A stretch of DNA of 21,236 nucleotides from CAYGLV01 sp964351025 (GCA_964351025.1 CAYGLV010000043.1:1-21236), one strand, 5' to 3'. Counted from the stretch's first letter, positions 1-7,143 are shown. Numbers and translations are program-made. The notes: generated from the sequence alone by a model not told the origin.

Positions 1-98
1 TACTGTCCCCTCCGGCCCGGCACCGCGAGCGGCGCCCGAGGAACGCGCGGGCGTTGGAGGTCGACACAGGGCGGTTCACGGCTCCGACGATAGCTGCG

Positions 99-120
99 GC
101 CCGGTCTCCGGGCGTAGGAT
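99..120 (+). promoter_or_regulatory. Putative promoter with palindrome for the first methyltransferase gene
   Basis: TAGGAT (115-120) is a -10-like hexamer ending 6 bases before the ATG at 127, so transcription would begin at or next to the start codon (leaderless). Directly in front of it lies a perfect inverted repeat, GCCCGG-TCT-CCGGGC (99-113), in the place where a repressor could bind. No convincing -35 is visible. Bases 1-98 hold no gene I can support. Confidence 0.4.
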
Positions 121-126
121 GCGCCG

Positions 127-771
127 ATGGGCAGCTGCTGCGCCCGGCACGGGCAGGACGAGTTCTTCAAGGACCGCTTCGCGCGGCGGGCGGCGCGGCG
201 GTACCGCAAGAAGGGGCTCGGCAAGACGTCGCAGCTGCTCGTCGAGCTTGCCTCGGCCGGGGGCCTCGACGGCGCGACGGTCGCCGACATCGGCGGCGGC
301 GTCGGCCAGATCATGCTCGAGCTGCTGAAGGCGGGCGCGGCGCGGGGTGAGGTCGTCGAGCTGCTGCCGGCGTACGAGGAGCACGCCCGCGCGCTGGCCG
401 GGGAGGCAGGCGTCGCCGAGCGCGCGTGCTTCCGCACCGCCGATCTCGTCGCAGACCCTGCCGCCGGCGAGCCGGCGGACGTCGTCGTCATGAACCGGGT
501 CGTCTGTTGCACCCCCGACGGCGTTGAGCTGGCAGGGATCGCCGCGTCGCTCGCAAAGCGCAGGCTCGTGCTCGTGTTCCCGCGCCCGTCGTTTCCCGCG
601 TCGGTCGTCGGCGGCCTCCAGAACCTCTACTTCCGTCTCCTGCGCCGGCGCTTCCGCGTCTTCATCCACCCGCCCGCGGCGATCACAGCCGCCGCGGCGG
701 CGCAGGGAATGCACCTCGCCCTCGAACACAAGGGCCGCGTCTGGCAGGTGGCCGTCTTTGCCAGGGCGTGA
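127..771 (+). CDS. Class I SAM-dependent methyltransferase with conserved Cys pairs
   Basis: Predicted 214-residue soluble methyltransferase. The Rossmann motif I is clear (VADIGGGVGQ, about residues 52-61) and is followed by an acidic strand end (VVELLP, Glu78) expected to hold the SAM ribose. After an N-terminal basic helix (RFARRAARRYRKKG) the fold looks complete. Two Cys-Cys pairs stand out: residues 4-5 in a CCARHG segment and residues 127-128 in NRVVCCTPD, close to the active-site face. From memory, both pairs recur in a family of actinobacterial methyltransferases annotated only by this domain. The methyl acceptor is unknown; small-molecule and protein targets are both possible. The gene is monocistronic, and a strong hairpin follows at 811-834. 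The ATG was chosen because the TAGGAT box sits 6 bases before it; there is no Shine-Dalgarno. Confidence 0.85.
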   Translation: MGSCCARHGQDEFFKDRFARRAARRYRKKGLGKTSQLLVELASAGGLDGATVADIGGGVGQIMLELLKAGAARGEVVELLPAYEEHARALAGEAGVAERACFRTADLVADPAAGEPADVVVMNRVVCCTPDGVELAGIAASLAKRRLVLVFPRPSFPASVVGGLQNLYFRLLRRRFRVFIHPPAAITAAAAAQGMHLALEHKGRVWQVAVFARA

Positions 772-810
772 GCGCGGGCGGCGCAGATCGAGCTCACGCC
801 GCCTCTCTAG

Positions 811-834
811 CGCGGCCGCCGCGAGGCGGCCGCG
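811..834 (+). terminator. Perfect 10-bp GC hairpin between methyltransferase and LON genes
   Basis: CGCGGCCGCC / GGCGGCCGCG form a perfect 10-bp stem around a GCGA loop. It lies 40 bases after the methyltransferase stop and 5 bases before the -10-like box of the next gene. No T-tract follows, so it would be a non-canonical terminator or an operator for the downstream promoter. Confidence 0.4.
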
Positions 835-838
835 CGCG

Positions 839-844
839 TAACCT
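839..844 (+). promoter_or_regulatory. Putative -10 box of a leaderless LON-domain gene
   Basis: TAACCT ends 7 bases before the GTG at 852, matching the spacing seen upstream of other operon-leading genes here. No -35 is recognisable because that position falls inside the 811-834 hairpin. Confidence 0.4.
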
Positions 845-851
845 TCAGCTC

Positions 852-1469
852 GTGAGCGAGCTCGGCCTCTTTCCCCTCGGGATCGTCCTGCTGCCCACCG
901 AGCAGGTGCCGCTGCACGTCTTCGAACCCCGCTACAAGGAGCTCGTCGGCGAGTGTCTCGCCGAGGGGCGCGAGCTCGGCATCGTGCTGGCCGACGATGA
1001 CGGCCTGCGTGCGGTCGGCACACGCGCGGCGGTGACCGAGGTGCTGCACACCTTCGAGGACGGCCGCCTGAACGTTGTGCTGGAGGGAGGGGAGCGCTTC
1101 CGGCTCGTCTCGCTCACGGAGGGCCGCTCGTTCCAGACCGGTGAAGTCGAGCCCCTCGACGACGAGCCGGACCCCGCGGCCGAGGCGGACGTCGAGCGGG
1201 CGGTTGACCTCTTCCATTCCCTCGTCGAGCTGACGGGGACCGAGATCGACGACCCGCCGCCGGATTCGGAGCAGCTCTCGTTCGAGCTGGCGGCCCGCGT
1301 CGCGCTCGCACCGGAGCTGAAGCAGGAGCTGCTCGAGGGGATCTCCGAGCGCGTTCGCCTGAAGCGGGTGTGCGAGCTCCTGGGGCGGGCGGCCGAGGCC
1401 GTCCAGTTCGAGCGCGCGATCGCAGAGCGCGCCACGCAAAACGGCAAGGTCGAGCCGCGCGAGACGTGA
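852..1469 (+). CDS. LON substrate-binding domain protein (stand-alone)
   Basis: A 205-residue protein made only of the LON N-terminal substrate-binding fold (PF02190 family). It opens with the family hallmark GLFPLGIVLLPTEQVPLHVFEPRY and continues through a beta-rich half (VLEGGERFRLV) into a helical half. The AAA+ ATPase and Ser-Lys protease parts of true Lon are absent, so it is not a protease itself. Stand-alone LON-domain proteins are common in Actinobacteria; an adaptor or substrate-recognition role is inferred only. GTG 852 was chosen because the homologous core starts at once and a TAACCT box lies 7 bases upstream; an in-frame start at 768 would add 28 non-homologous residues. Its stop overlaps the GTG of the ATPase gene (GTGA, 1466-1469), implying translational coupling. 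Confidence 0.9.
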   Translation: MSELGLFPLGIVLLPTEQVPLHVFEPRYKELVGECLAEGRELGIVLADDDGLRAVGTRAAVTEVLHTFEDGRLNVVLEGGERFRLVSLTEGRSFQTGEVEPLDDEPDPAAEADVERAVDLFHSLVELTGTEIDDPPPDSEQLSFELAARVALAPELKQELLEGISERVRLKRVCELLGRAAEAVQFERAIAERATQNGKVEPRET

Positions 1470-3799
1470 CCGCGCGTTCCGGGCTGAGCGAGGCCGAGGC
1501 TGCCCGCCGGCTCGAGGCGCGGGGCCCCGTCGAGCCGCCCGCAACGAGCCGCTCGACCGGCTCGATCGTCCGCGCGAACGTCTTGACGGTCTTCAACGTC
1601 ATCCTGCTCGCGCTGGGCGGGCTGACGCTCGCCTTCGGCGACTGGCGCGACGCGCTCTTCCTCGGCATCGTCGTCTCGAACGCCGGGATCGGGATCACGC
1701 AGGAGCTGCGCGCGAAGCGGGCGCTCGACCGGCTGGCTGCCCTCGTCGCGCCGCACGGGCGCGTCGTCCGGGACGGCACGGAGCGGCTGCTCGCGGTCGA
1801 GGAGCTCGTGCAGGGCGATCTCGTCCGGCTGCAGGCGGGCGACCAGATCGTCGCGGACGGGCCGCTCGTTGCCGCGACGGCGCTCGCGCTCGACGAGTCC
1901 ATCCTCACGGGCGAGTCGCGGGCAGTCGTGCGCGGGGCGGGTGAGCATGTGCGCTCAGGCTCGTTCGCGGTCGAGGGCGACGGCCTGTACGAGATCGCGG
2001 CGGTCGGTACGGAGAGCTACGCGGAGAGGCTGGCCGGCGAGGCCCGCGAGTTCCGGCATCCCCGCTCTCCGCTCGAGCGCGCGCTGAACCGGCTGCTGTT
2101 CGTGCTCGTCGCGGTGATGGTGCCCCTCGGCGCGGTGCTCGTCTTCGCTCTCTGGGAGCGCGACGAAGGTGTGCGCGAGTCGGTCACGACTGCCGTCGCA
2201 GGCATCGTCACCCTCGTTCCCGAGGGCCTGATTTTGCTCGCCTCGCTCACGTACGCGGCGGCCGCGCTCCGGATGGCGCGCCGAGGCGCGCTCGCCCAGC
2301 AGCTGAACGCGATCGAGTCGCTCGCCTCGGTGGACGTCCTCTGCCTCGACAAGACGGGCACCCTCACCGATGCCAACCTGCGCGTGCTCTCGCTCGTGCC
2401 GGCGCCGGGCACCTCGCCGGACGAGCTGGCGGCCGCGCTCGGCCGCTTCGCCGCGAGCGCGCCGAGTCGCAACCTGACGCTCGAAGCGCTCGCGGCGTCC
2501 TATCCGGCGCCGGCCGAGGAGCCGCTCGAGGTCGTTCCCTTCTCGTCGCGCACGCGCTGGAGCGCCCTCCGGCTCTCCGATACGAACTACGTGCTCGGCG
2601 CGCCGGAGCACTTCCCCCTTGGGGGGCTCGCCGATGAGGTGCAGTCCGAGCAGCAGTCCGGCCGTCGTGTGCTCGCGCTCGGGACGACGACGCAAGCCTT
2701 CGACCGCGGGACGGACGGGAGGCCGCCGCCAACGGTTCTGCTCGGGTTGGCCGTGCTCGCCGAGGAGCTGCGGCCTGAGGCGCGCGAGACGGTCGCGTTC
2801 TTCCTGGCCGAGGGCGTCGAGCTGAAGGTTCTGTCCGGCGACTCGCCGGAGACCGTCGCCTCGATCGCGGCGGATGCCGGGATCCCGCTCGCGGGGCCCG
2901 TGCTCGACGGCCGTGAGCTGCCCGCCGATCCTGCCGAGCTGCGCCGACTCGTGCTCGGGGCGAGCGTGATCGGACGGATCGCGCCGGAGGACAAGCGGCG
3001 GGTCGTCGAGGCGCTCCGCGACGCCGGCCGCTACGTCGCGATGGTCGGAGACGGCGTCAACGACGTGCCGGCGCTGAAGGCGGCACGCCTTGCGATCGCC
3101 CAGGGAACCGGCGCGCAGATGGCCAAGTCCGTCGCCGACGTCGTGCTCGTCAACGGCGAGTTCGGCTCGGTGCCGAAGATGGTCGCCGAAGGCCGCAAGA
3201 TTCTGCGCAACATCCAGCGCGTCGCGAAGCTCTTCGTGACGAAGTCAGTCTTTGCCGTCTTCCTCATCCTCTCGATCGGCGTGACGCCACAGGAGTACCC
3301 GTTGCTGCCGCGCCACCTGACGCTCGCCGCTTCGCTCGCGATCGGGATTCCCGCGTTCTTCCTCGCGCTCGCCCCGAGCGAGGGGCCGTGGAAGACGGAG
3401 CGCTTCCTGCGCGAGATGGCGCGGTTCGCCGTCCCCGCCGGCGTCGCGGCCGGGCTGGGCGTGCTCGCGTCCTACCTGCTCGCACTGAACGTCTTCGACC
3501 TCGGCCTCGTCGAGGCGCGCACCGTCGCGACGACGGTGCTGATCGTCGTCGGGCTCTGGCTGATCCTCGCGCTGGAGGCGACCGGTGGGAAGCGCAGCGC
3601 CGGCGTGGGGATCCTCTGTGGTGCTCTGCTCGCGCTCTACGTCGTGGTGCTCGCGCTGCCGGGGCTGCGCGGCTTCTTCGAGCTCGCCGTCCCGGGGCCG
3701 GGTGCCGTCGCCATGGCGTTGTTCGGGGCGGGGCTGTCCATCGGCTTCCTCTGGCTGACAGACGACCGCTTCGTGCCGGGGCGCGGCGAGCGGGCCTAG
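1466..3799 (+). CDS. ctpE: Cation-translocating P-type ATPase, CtpE-like
   Basis: A 777-residue P-type ATPase of the inner membrane. Actuator motif TGES is at residues 148-151, the M4 motif PEGL at 252-255, the phosphorylated aspartate is D295 in DKTGTLT, and the hinge MVGDGVNDVPAL begins at 526. PEGL, the absence of a CPC motif and the absence of N-terminal CxxC metal-binding domains argue against a P1B heavy-metal pump. The C-terminal membrane part (YPLLPRHLTLAASLAIGIP) resembles mycobacterial CtpE, reported to take up Ca2+; ion specificity here is inferred. The GTG start overlaps the LON-gene stop by 4 bases; an in-frame start at 1370 would lie inside that gene. The stop overlaps the convergent exported-protein gene by 4 bases. 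Confidence 0.92.
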   Translation: MTARSGLSEAEAARRLEARGPVEPPATSRSTGSIVRANVLTVFNVILLALGGLTLAFGDWRDALFLGIVVSNAGIGITQELRAKRALDRLAALVAPHGRVVRDGTERLLAVEELVQGDLVRLQAGDQIVADGPLVAATALALDESILTGESRAVVRGAGEHVRSGSFAVEGDGLYEIAAVGTESYAERLAGEAREFRHPRSPLERALNRLLFVLVAVMVPLGAVLVFALWERDEGVRESVTTAVAGIVTLVPEGLILLASLTYAAAALRMARRGALAQQLNAIESLASVDVLCLDKTGTLTDANLRVLSLVPAPGTSPDELAAALGRFAASAPSRNLTLEALAASYPAPAEEPLEVVPFSSRTRWSALRLSDTNYVLGAPEHFPLGGLADEVQSEQQSGRRVLALGTTTQAFDRGTDGRPPPTVLLGLAVLAEELRPEARETVAFFLAEGVELKVLSGDSPETVASIAADAGIPLAGPVLDGRELPADPAELRRLVLGASVIGRIAPEDKRRVVEALRDAGRYVAMVGDGVNDVPALKAARLAIAQGTGAQMAKSVADVVLVNGEFGSVPKMVAEGRKILRNIQRVAKLFVTKSVFAVFLILSIGVTPQEYPLLPRHLTLAASLAIGIPAFFLALAPSEGPWKTERFLREMARFAVPAGVAAGLGVLASYLLALNVFDLGLVEARTVATTVLIVVGLWLILALEATGGKRSAGVGILCGALLALYVVVLALPGLRGFFELAVPGPGAVAMALFGAGLSIGFLWLTDDRFVPGRGERA

Positions 3800-4272
3800 A
3801 CGGCGGTCGCCGAGAGCTCGAAGTCGGCGGTCGCCGACAGGCCCTGCAGCTCGTTGCCCGCGGCCGGGAGGCTGACCTGGAGAACGAGCCGCGCGTGTGC
3901 GCCGGGGACGAGCGCGCCGAGCCGGACGGAGTTGAGCGACGCGAGCGGCCCGCTGTAGACGGTCACGCCGCTGCGGGAGACGGTTACCCGGAGCTGGCGG
4001 AGCAGCGTGCGGTCGCCGCCGGTTGCCGCCCTGAGGACGAAGAAGCCGGCGCCGGTGCCGCTGTTCGAGACGACGACCGAGCGTGTGGCGCTCGAGCCCG
4101 GGACGAGGGCGGGGAGCGTGAAGAGCGGGCCGCGGGCGGAGACGCTGACGGCCGGTGTGCCACTGTGAATGGCGGGCTTGCCGCCGAGGCCTGCGTTCGC
4201 CGCGCCGATCGTTGCGCCGGCAACGAGGCCGGCGGCGGCGAGCGAGGCGAGAGCTTTCGTCAGGCGTGTCAT
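3796..4272 (-). CDS. Small exported beta-rich protein of unknown function
   Basis: A 158-residue secreted protein. Residues 1-27 form a Sec signal peptide (MTRLTK, hydrophobic stretch, then an ANA cleavage motif before Gly28). The mature part has no cysteines and is rich in short beta-strand-like segments with Val, Ser and Thr (SATRSVVVSNSGTGAGFFVL, ARLVLQVSLPAAGNELQG), which suggests an Ig- or jelly-roll-like sandwich. That pattern is loosely like TasA/camelysin-type secreted fibre proteins, but I cannot assign a family. There is no LPXTG signal and no C-terminal membrane segment, so it should be released or surface-associated. The gene is single, converging on the ATPase and diverging from sufS across about 110 bases. 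Confidence 0.75.
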   Translation of the reverse strand: MTRLTKALASLAAAGLVAGATIGAANAGLGGKPAIHSGTPAVSVSARGPLFTLPALVPGSSATRSVVVSNSGTGAGFFVLRAATGGDRTLLRQLRVTVSRSGVTVYSGPLASLNSVRLGALVPGAHARLVLQVSLPAAGNELQGLSATADFELSATAV

Positions 4273-4374
4273 CTGCTACTTCAATAATCGGCGCAGACGG
4301 CCCACCCGTCGCTTCCCGCTCCCGCCAGGACGCTATCCCCGATCCCGCGTGGTCGTCGCGCGCCTGATGGCGGC

Positions 4375-4380
4375 TACGAT
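4375..4380 (+). promoter_or_regulatory. Putative -10 box of leaderless sufS
   Basis: TACGAT ends 6 bases before the GTG at 4387; the same hexamer and spacing occur before dcd on the other strand. There is no Shine-Dalgarno between box and start. The rest of the divergent region (4273-4374) holds only a short inverted repeat, GACGG-CCCAC-CCGTC, at 4296-4310. Confidence 0.45.
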
Positions 4381-4386
4381 GAGCAT

Positions 4387-5631
4387 GTGGCCGTCACCGC
4401 CCGCGAAAAGCTCGACGCAGCCGCCCTGCGGGCCGACTTCGCCGTCTTCGAGGAGCTTGTGAAGGGCAAGCCGCTCGCGTACCTCGACTCGGCAGCCTCG
4501 ACGCAGAAGCCGCGCCAGGTCCTCGATGCGATGCGCGAGTTCTACGAGCACTCCTACGCGAACGTCCACCGCGGCGTCTACCGCCTCGCCGAGCGCGCGA
4601 CGGAGGGGTACGAGGGCGCGCGCGAGAAGGTGCGTGCGTTCGTCAACGCGCCCTCGACCCGGGAGATCGTCTTCACGCGCAGCGCCACCGAGGCGCTCAA
4701 CCTCGTCGCCTACGGCTGGGGTCTCGACAACCTCGGCCCGGGCGACCTCGTCGTCGTCACCGAGCTCGAGCACCACTCGAACTTCGTTCCCTGGCAGTAC
4801 ATCGCGGAGCGGCAGGGGGCGAGCTTCCGGCACATCCCGATCGACGACAGCGGCGAGCTCCAGCTCGACGCGTTGGAGACGATCGCCCGTGAGGGCCGGG
4901 TCAAGGTCGTCGCCAACAACCTCGTCTCCAACTCGCTCGGCACGATCAACCCGGTCGAGAAGCTGGCTGCCTGGGCGCACGAGCAGGGGGCGATCATGGT
5001 CGTCGACGCGGCACAGGCGGCGCCGCACCGGCCGCTCGACGTGTCGGCGCTCGGCTGCGACTTTCTCGCCTTCTCCTCGCACAAGCTCTGCGGTCCGAGC
5101 GGCTCCGGGGCGCTCTGGGGGCGCCGCGAGCTCCTGGAGAAGATGTCGCCGTTCAACCTCGGCGGCGAGATGATCCGTTCGGTCGCGCTCGACCGGACGA
5201 GCTGGAACGAGCTGCCGTACAAGTTCGAGGCCGGAACGCCCGCGATCGCGGAGGCATACGGCTTCGGCATCGCCCTCGACTACATCAGCGCCGTCGGGCT
5301 TGAGGCGATCGAGGCGCACGAGCACGAGCTGACCACGTACGCACTCGGACGCCTGGCGGAGCTGCCCTGGGTGCAGACGTACGGGCCACCGGCCGAGCGC
5401 CGTGCCGGCATCGTCTCCTTCAACATCGAGGGTGTCCACCCCCACGACGTCGCCCAGGTGCTGGACTGGGAGGGCGTCGCCGTTCGGGCCGGGCACCACT
5501 GCACCCAGCCGCTGATGACCCGACTCGGCATCTCCGCGACGACGCGCGCGAGCTTCTACCTCTACACGATTCCCGACGACATCGACCGGCTCGTGGACGG
5601 GCTGCACAAGGTGCGCAAGAACTTCTCGTGA
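4387..5631 (+). CDS. sufS: Cysteine desulfurase SufS
   Basis: A 414-residue class V aminotransferase-fold cysteine desulfurase that takes sulfur from L-cysteine, leaving alanine, for Fe-S cluster assembly in the cytoplasm. The PLP lysine is K233 in FSSHKLCGPSG, and the persulfide cysteine is C372 in RAGHHCTQP, both in the short-loop context typical of SufS (group II). Other family marks are YLDSAASTQKP near the N-terminus, ANVHRGVYRLAERAT, and ELEHHSNFVPWQ. Length and N-terminus are normal. SufS needs a sulfur acceptor, and SufU is encoded next. The GTG at 4387 is preferred because a TACGAT box sits 6 bases upstream; an ATG at 4385 is out of frame. It heads an operon with sufU, the Rieske gene and the O-methyltransferase. 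Confidence 0.96.
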   Translation: MAVTAREKLDAAALRADFAVFEELVKGKPLAYLDSAASTQKPRQVLDAMREFYEHSYANVHRGVYRLAERATEGYEGAREKVRAFVNAPSTREIVFTRSATEALNLVAYGWGLDNLGPGDLVVVTELEHHSNFVPWQYIAERQGASFRHIPIDDSGELQLDALETIAREGRVKVVANNLVSNSLGTINPVEKLAAWAHEQGAIMVVDAAQAAPHRPLDVSALGCDFLAFSSHKLCGPSGSGALWGRRELLEKMSPFNLGGEMIRSVALDRTSWNELPYKFEAGTPAIAEAYGFGIALDYISAVGLEAIEAHEHELTTYALGRLAELPWVQTYGPPAERRAGIVSFNIEGVHPHDVAQVLDWEGVAVRAGHHCTQPLMTRLGISATTRASFYLYTIPDDIDRLVDGLHKVRKNFS

Positions 5632-5645
5632 GCGCTTGCGCTCAC
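5628..5645 (+). repeat. Perfect palindrome over the sufS stop codon
   Basis: GTGAGCGC-TT-GCGCTCAC is an 8-bp perfect inverted repeat with a 2-base centre. Its left arm contains the sufS TGA (5629-5631). It could be an RNA processing or attenuation hairpin, or a protein-binding site; no T-tract follows. Confidence 0.5.
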
Positions 5646-5806
5646 GTTCCCGGGGCGCCGCTGGCGAAGGAGGCAAACGCGCGACGCGTGGGACAGTACA
5701 TCCGGGTACGGCCCGCGCGGCGCGCGCGCGGCCTCCTGACGTCCAGCGGCGTCAGCCTCTTGCGGAGCCCCGCTTCGCGGGGCGGGAGCGAGAGGCGGCC
5801 GGGGAC
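5632..5806 (+). other. 175-base palindrome-rich gap between sufS and sufU
   Basis: Every other junction in this operon is overlapping, so this gap is unusual. It holds the palindrome on the sufS stop, an inverted repeat CTGACG/CGTCAG (5736-5755), and a second strong hairpin GCCCCGC-TTC-GCGGGGC (5767-5783) just before sufU. It can also be read as a 60-codon Arg-rich frame (5628-5810) whose GTG overlaps the sufS stop and whose TGA overlaps the sufU start. I recognise no protein in it and lean towards a regulatory or processing spacer. Confidence 0.4.
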
Positions 5807-6238
5807 GTGAGCGGCGAGTTCGAGCAGCTCTACCGCGAAGTGATCCTGGACCACTACAAGAGCCCCCGCTCGCACGGGTTGCTGGAGCCGCGAGACGCGT
5901 TCGCCGAGGGTCAGAACCCGCTCTGCGGCGACGAGATCGCGATGTCGCTGACCCTCGACGGTGACACGGTCGCCGACATCGGCTTCGAGGGCCGGGGCTG
6001 CGCAATCAGCCAGGCGGCTACGTCGATGCTGACCGAGATGGTTCGCGGCCGCTCGGTCCACGAGCTCGCCGCGATGCCGAAGGAGGAGCTGCTCGAGGAG
6101 ATCGGCATCCCCCTTACACCGGTGCGGCTGAAGTGCGCAATTCTCGGTCTCGGCGTGCTCAAGGTGGCCTTGCACAAGGCGAAGGGGACGCCGCTGCCGG
6201 AGGAATGGGCCTTCGGCGACGACCTGACGATCTCGTGA
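5807..6238 (+). CDS. sufU: SufU zinc-dependent sulfurtransferase / Fe-S assembly protein
   Basis: A 143-residue IscU/SufU-fold protein that accepts persulfide sulfur from SufS. Ligand residues are C40 and D42 (NPLCGDE), C65 (GRGCAIS) and C110 (RLKCAIL). The Lys before the third Cys, where IscU has His, and the neighbouring sufS both favour SufU over IscU. The gap between second and third Cys is 45 residues, close to E. coli IscU and well short of the roughly 62 in Bacillus SufU, so the usual SufU insertion is missing. The N-terminus FEQLYREVILDHYKSPRSHG is typical, which fixes the GTG at 5807; upstream in-frame sequence is not homologous. The stop overlaps the Rieske start (GTGA). Confidence 0.93.
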   Translation: MSGEFEQLYREVILDHYKSPRSHGLLEPRDAFAEGQNPLCGDEIAMSLTLDGDTVADIGFEGRGCAISQAATSMLTEMVRGRSVHELAAMPKEELLEEIGIPLTPVRLKCAILGLGVLKVALHKAKGTPLPEEWAFGDDLTIS

Positions 6239-6546
6239 CGGAGATCGAGGTCTGCCGGCTCGAGGAGCTGCCGCCCGGCTCGATGCGGCTCGTCCCGGCC
6301 GGCTCGTTCCAGGTCGGCGTCTACAACTGCGGCGGCACCCTGTACGCGCTCGAGGACCGTTGCTCGCACGACGACGGCCCGCTCTGCGAGGGGGACTGGG
6401 AGCCGGACGACTGCGTCGTCACGTGCCCCCGTCACGGTGCCCGGTTCGATCTCGCGAGCGGGCGCCCGTTGACACTGCCCGCGTTCGAGCCGGTCCAGAC
6501 CTATCCCGTCCGGGTCGAGGGCGGGGTCGTCACGCTGACCGTCTGA
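6235..6546 (+). CDS. Rieske-type [2Fe-2S] ferredoxin
   Basis: A 103-residue soluble protein consisting of a single Rieske domain. The cluster ligands are C43/H45 in CSHDDGPL and C64/H67 in CPRHGARFD, the two-Cys two-His set of a Rieske [2Fe-2S] centre. There is no membrane anchor and no oxygenase catalytic domain, so it resembles the electron carrier of Rieske dioxygenase systems or the small Rieske proteins found inside actinobacterial suf operons. Given its place directly after sufU (4-base GTGA overlap), a role in electron supply or as a cluster carrier during Fe-S assembly is the likeliest reading, by context only. The start is fixed by that overlap. Confidence 0.92.
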   Translation: MTEIEVCRLEELPPGSMRLVPAGSFQVGVYNCGGTLYALEDRCSHDDGPLCEGDWEPDDCVVTCPRHGARFDLASGRPLTLPAFEPVQTYPVRVEGGVVTLTV

Positions 6547-7142
6547 TGCTCGACGACCGTGTGCGCGCCGTGCTCGACCGCCTCGCCGCCGAGGACGCGG
6601 CCGAGCGCGCTCGGGGCGTCCCGTCCGAGCGGCGTGCGCGCCAGGTCGCGCGCCCGACCGGCCAGTTCCTGTTCGCCTGCGTCGCCGGCCAGGCCGGCTG
6701 CGAGGTGCTCGAGATCGGAGGCTCGCGTGGCGGCTCGACGATCTGGCTCGCGGCGGGTGCGCGCATTCTCGGGGGGCGCGTCGTCTCGCTCGAGCTCGAT
6801 CCGGCAAAGTGCGACGCCTGGCGCCGCAACGTCGCCGAGGCGGGTCTCGAGGAGTGGGCGGAGCTGATCGAGGGCGACGCGCACGAGACGCTCGGGCGGC
6901 TCGGCGAGCCGTTCGATGTCGTCTTCATCGACGCAGAGAAGGACGACTACGAGACGTACTTCGGGCTCATTCGGGGACTGCTCGAGCCGGGTGCGCTCGT
7001 GATCGCCGACAACGTCCTCTCGCACGCCGGGACCCTGGCTGCCTACTCGGCCGCTCGGCAGGCTGACCCGACGCTCGTGAGCGTCACTGTTCCGCTCGAT
7101 CGTGGGCTCGAGTTGAGTGTCGTCCTGAGCGACGCTCTATAG
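6546..7142 (+). CDS. O-methyltransferase family 3 (catechol-OMT-like)
   Basis: A 198-residue class I methyltransferase of the metal-dependent O-methyltransferase family. SAM motif I is VLEIGGSRGGSTIWLA (54-69), the acidic ribose ligand is in SLELDP (around E83), and the metal-binding acids are D129 (FIDAEKDDY) and D155-N156 (IADNVL). In characterised relatives this set methylates vicinal hydroxyls of catechol-like substrates; the substrate here is unknown. It follows the Rieske gene with a TGATG junction (1-base overlap), so it is translated with the Fe-S genes, although no functional link is obvious. Its last codons overlap a strong -10 box for the small downstream unit. Confidence 0.9.
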   Translation: MLDDRVRAVLDRLAAEDAAERARGVPSERRARQVARPTGQFLFACVAGQAGCEVLEIGGSRGGSTIWLAAGARILGGRVVSLELDPAKCDAWRRNVAEAGLEEWAELIEGDAHETLGRLGEPFDVVFIDAEKDDYETYFGLIRGLLEPGALVIADNVLSHAGTLAAYSAARQADPTLVSVTVPLDRGLELSVVLSDAL

Positions 7143-7143
7143 T
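7113..7143 (+). promoter_or_regulatory. Putative promoter of a small independent transcript
   Basis: TATAGT (7138-7143) matches five of six bases of the TATAAT consensus, the best -10 in the window, and overlaps the O-methyltransferase stop. TTGAGT (7113-7118) lies 19 bases before it, a slightly long spacer. Transcription would begin near 7150, just before the extended Shine-Dalgarno. Confidence 0.45.

Noticed and set aside
1..9. TACTGTCCC at the window start is the reverse complement of GGGACAGTA at 5690-5698
   Set aside because: A nine-base match in 21 kb with no longer similarity around either copy; not enough to call a repeat.
768..851. In-frame start at 768 for the LON-domain gene
   Set aside because: Would overlap the methyltransferase stop and translate through the 811-834 hairpin, adding residues outside the LON fold; GTG 852 has a suitable upstream box.
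4333..5676. 447-codon minus-strand open frame opposite sufS
   Set aside because: Shadow of sufS, whose PLP lysine and catalytic cysteine are in place on the + strand.
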